Shown: piece by piece, positions 5,525 through 5,757 of the stretch
How positions within the stretch are numbered: position 1 is the first letter of the stretch
Layout of the letters: the number at the start of each line of letters is the position of its first letter
DNA from: an archaeon
GTDB lineage: Archaea > Nanobdellota > Nanobdellia > Woesearchaeales > GW2011-AR9
Reading direction: 5' to 3'
Length of the DNA: 5,757 bases
NCBI GenBank assembly: GCA_023266155.1
Contig: JAHFRS010000077.1
Span: forward strand, 1 to 5,757
Made by a program: the position numbers and the translations under genes
The notes under the pieces: model-generated
Database searches by the model: none
What the model saw: the letters and a program-made list of their open reading frames with translations, nothing else
Told to the model about the DNA's origin: nothing

Positions 5525-5757
5525 GCTGCTGCAGATACTGTTCCATCTGAAGTTCTGTAGGGACGTTTCGCAGCATGAAATTCTTCCCGAGGTTAAACGT
5601 TTGAGTTTTGAATAATTTATCTGGCAGGTCTTGGTGTGGGGCGGTGCCCGATATTTCTGTCAGCAGGATGATGTTATTCTTATACGTCAAACGGTTTTGG
5701 TAGAAAAAAACAGGAATTTTGGAACGATACAAAGCGATAATCATACTGAAGATGATG
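5472..5757 (-). CDS. Unidentified protein, C-terminal part, 5'-truncated by the window edge
   Basis: The minus-strand frame is open from the right window edge to a stop at 5472-5474, leaving 94 residues. The ATG at 5744 is internal, since IIFS precedes it in the same frame. I do not recognise the family. The visible part has a hydrophobic/beta-like start (MIIALYRSKIPVFFYQNRL), then KNNIILLTEISGTAP and a more polar, partly helical tail with ELQMEQYLQQL, ending in basic/Ser-rich residues. There is no clear membrane segment. The composition and lack of stops over 286 bases suggest a real gene: 233 of those bases lie outside the permease gene, and the permease ends within it on the opposite strand. 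The two genes converge and overlap by 53 bp, so the last 17 codons lie antisense to the permease C-terminus. No terminator hairpin for either gene is visible in the overlap. Confidence 0.6.
   Translation of the reverse strand, partial: IIFSMIIALYRSKIPVFFYQNRLTYKNNIILLTEISGTAPHQDLPDKLFKTQTFNLGKNFMLRNVPTELQMEQYLQQLKAYSQRSPSLSTGIRR

Overview
The window most likely comes from an archaeon, probably a DPANN lineage of the Woesearchaeota/Pacearchaeota kind. The main evidence is a large secreted protein (1732-4356) whose N-terminal module, carrying the VVGE motif, and C-terminal module, carrying NLIVVGGPC, are typical of archaeal S-layer proteins. Other archaeal signs are a Hel308-type Ski2 helicase domain, TATA boxes with purine-rich BRE-like flanks, a TATA box placed for leaderless transcription, and a poly-T terminator. 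The lineage assignment is inference from family resemblance; no rRNA or other marker gene is present.

Layout. (1) 1-513, plus strand: the 3' part of a TPR-repeat protein. (2) 518-670: a 153-bp stretch closed by a perfect 16-bp inverted repeat, with a nested three-way-junction fold inside. It could be a structured RNA or a small terminal-inverted-repeat element. (3) 684-1334, minus strand: a Hel308 helicase gene that ends after the first RecA domain, with a TATA box suited to a leaderless mRNA. (4) 1335-1731: a 397-bp divergent intergenic region with a 16-bp direct repeat on a 21-bp period, other short repeats, two TATA boxes facing the S-layer gene, and an unusual leader with two Shine-Dalgarno-like sequences. 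(5) 1732-4356, plus strand: the S-layer protein, followed by a hairpin and a long T-rich terminator. (6) 4421-4464: a 15-bp perfect-tandem promoter-region repeat (one mismatch) and a strong Shine-Dalgarno. (7) about 4472-5524, plus strand: an AI-2E family membrane permease that has no ATG/GTG/TTG at the expected start. (8) 5472-5757, minus strand: the C-terminal end of an unidentified gene converging on and overlapping the permease gene.

The genes do not form one obvious pathway. The S-layer gene looks like a strongly expressed, self-terminating single-gene unit. The helicase is divergent from it and shares the regulatory interval. The most interesting points are the structured 518-670 element abutting the truncated helicase, the domain-precise helicase truncation, the repeat-rich divergent control region, and the apparent ATC start of the permease.
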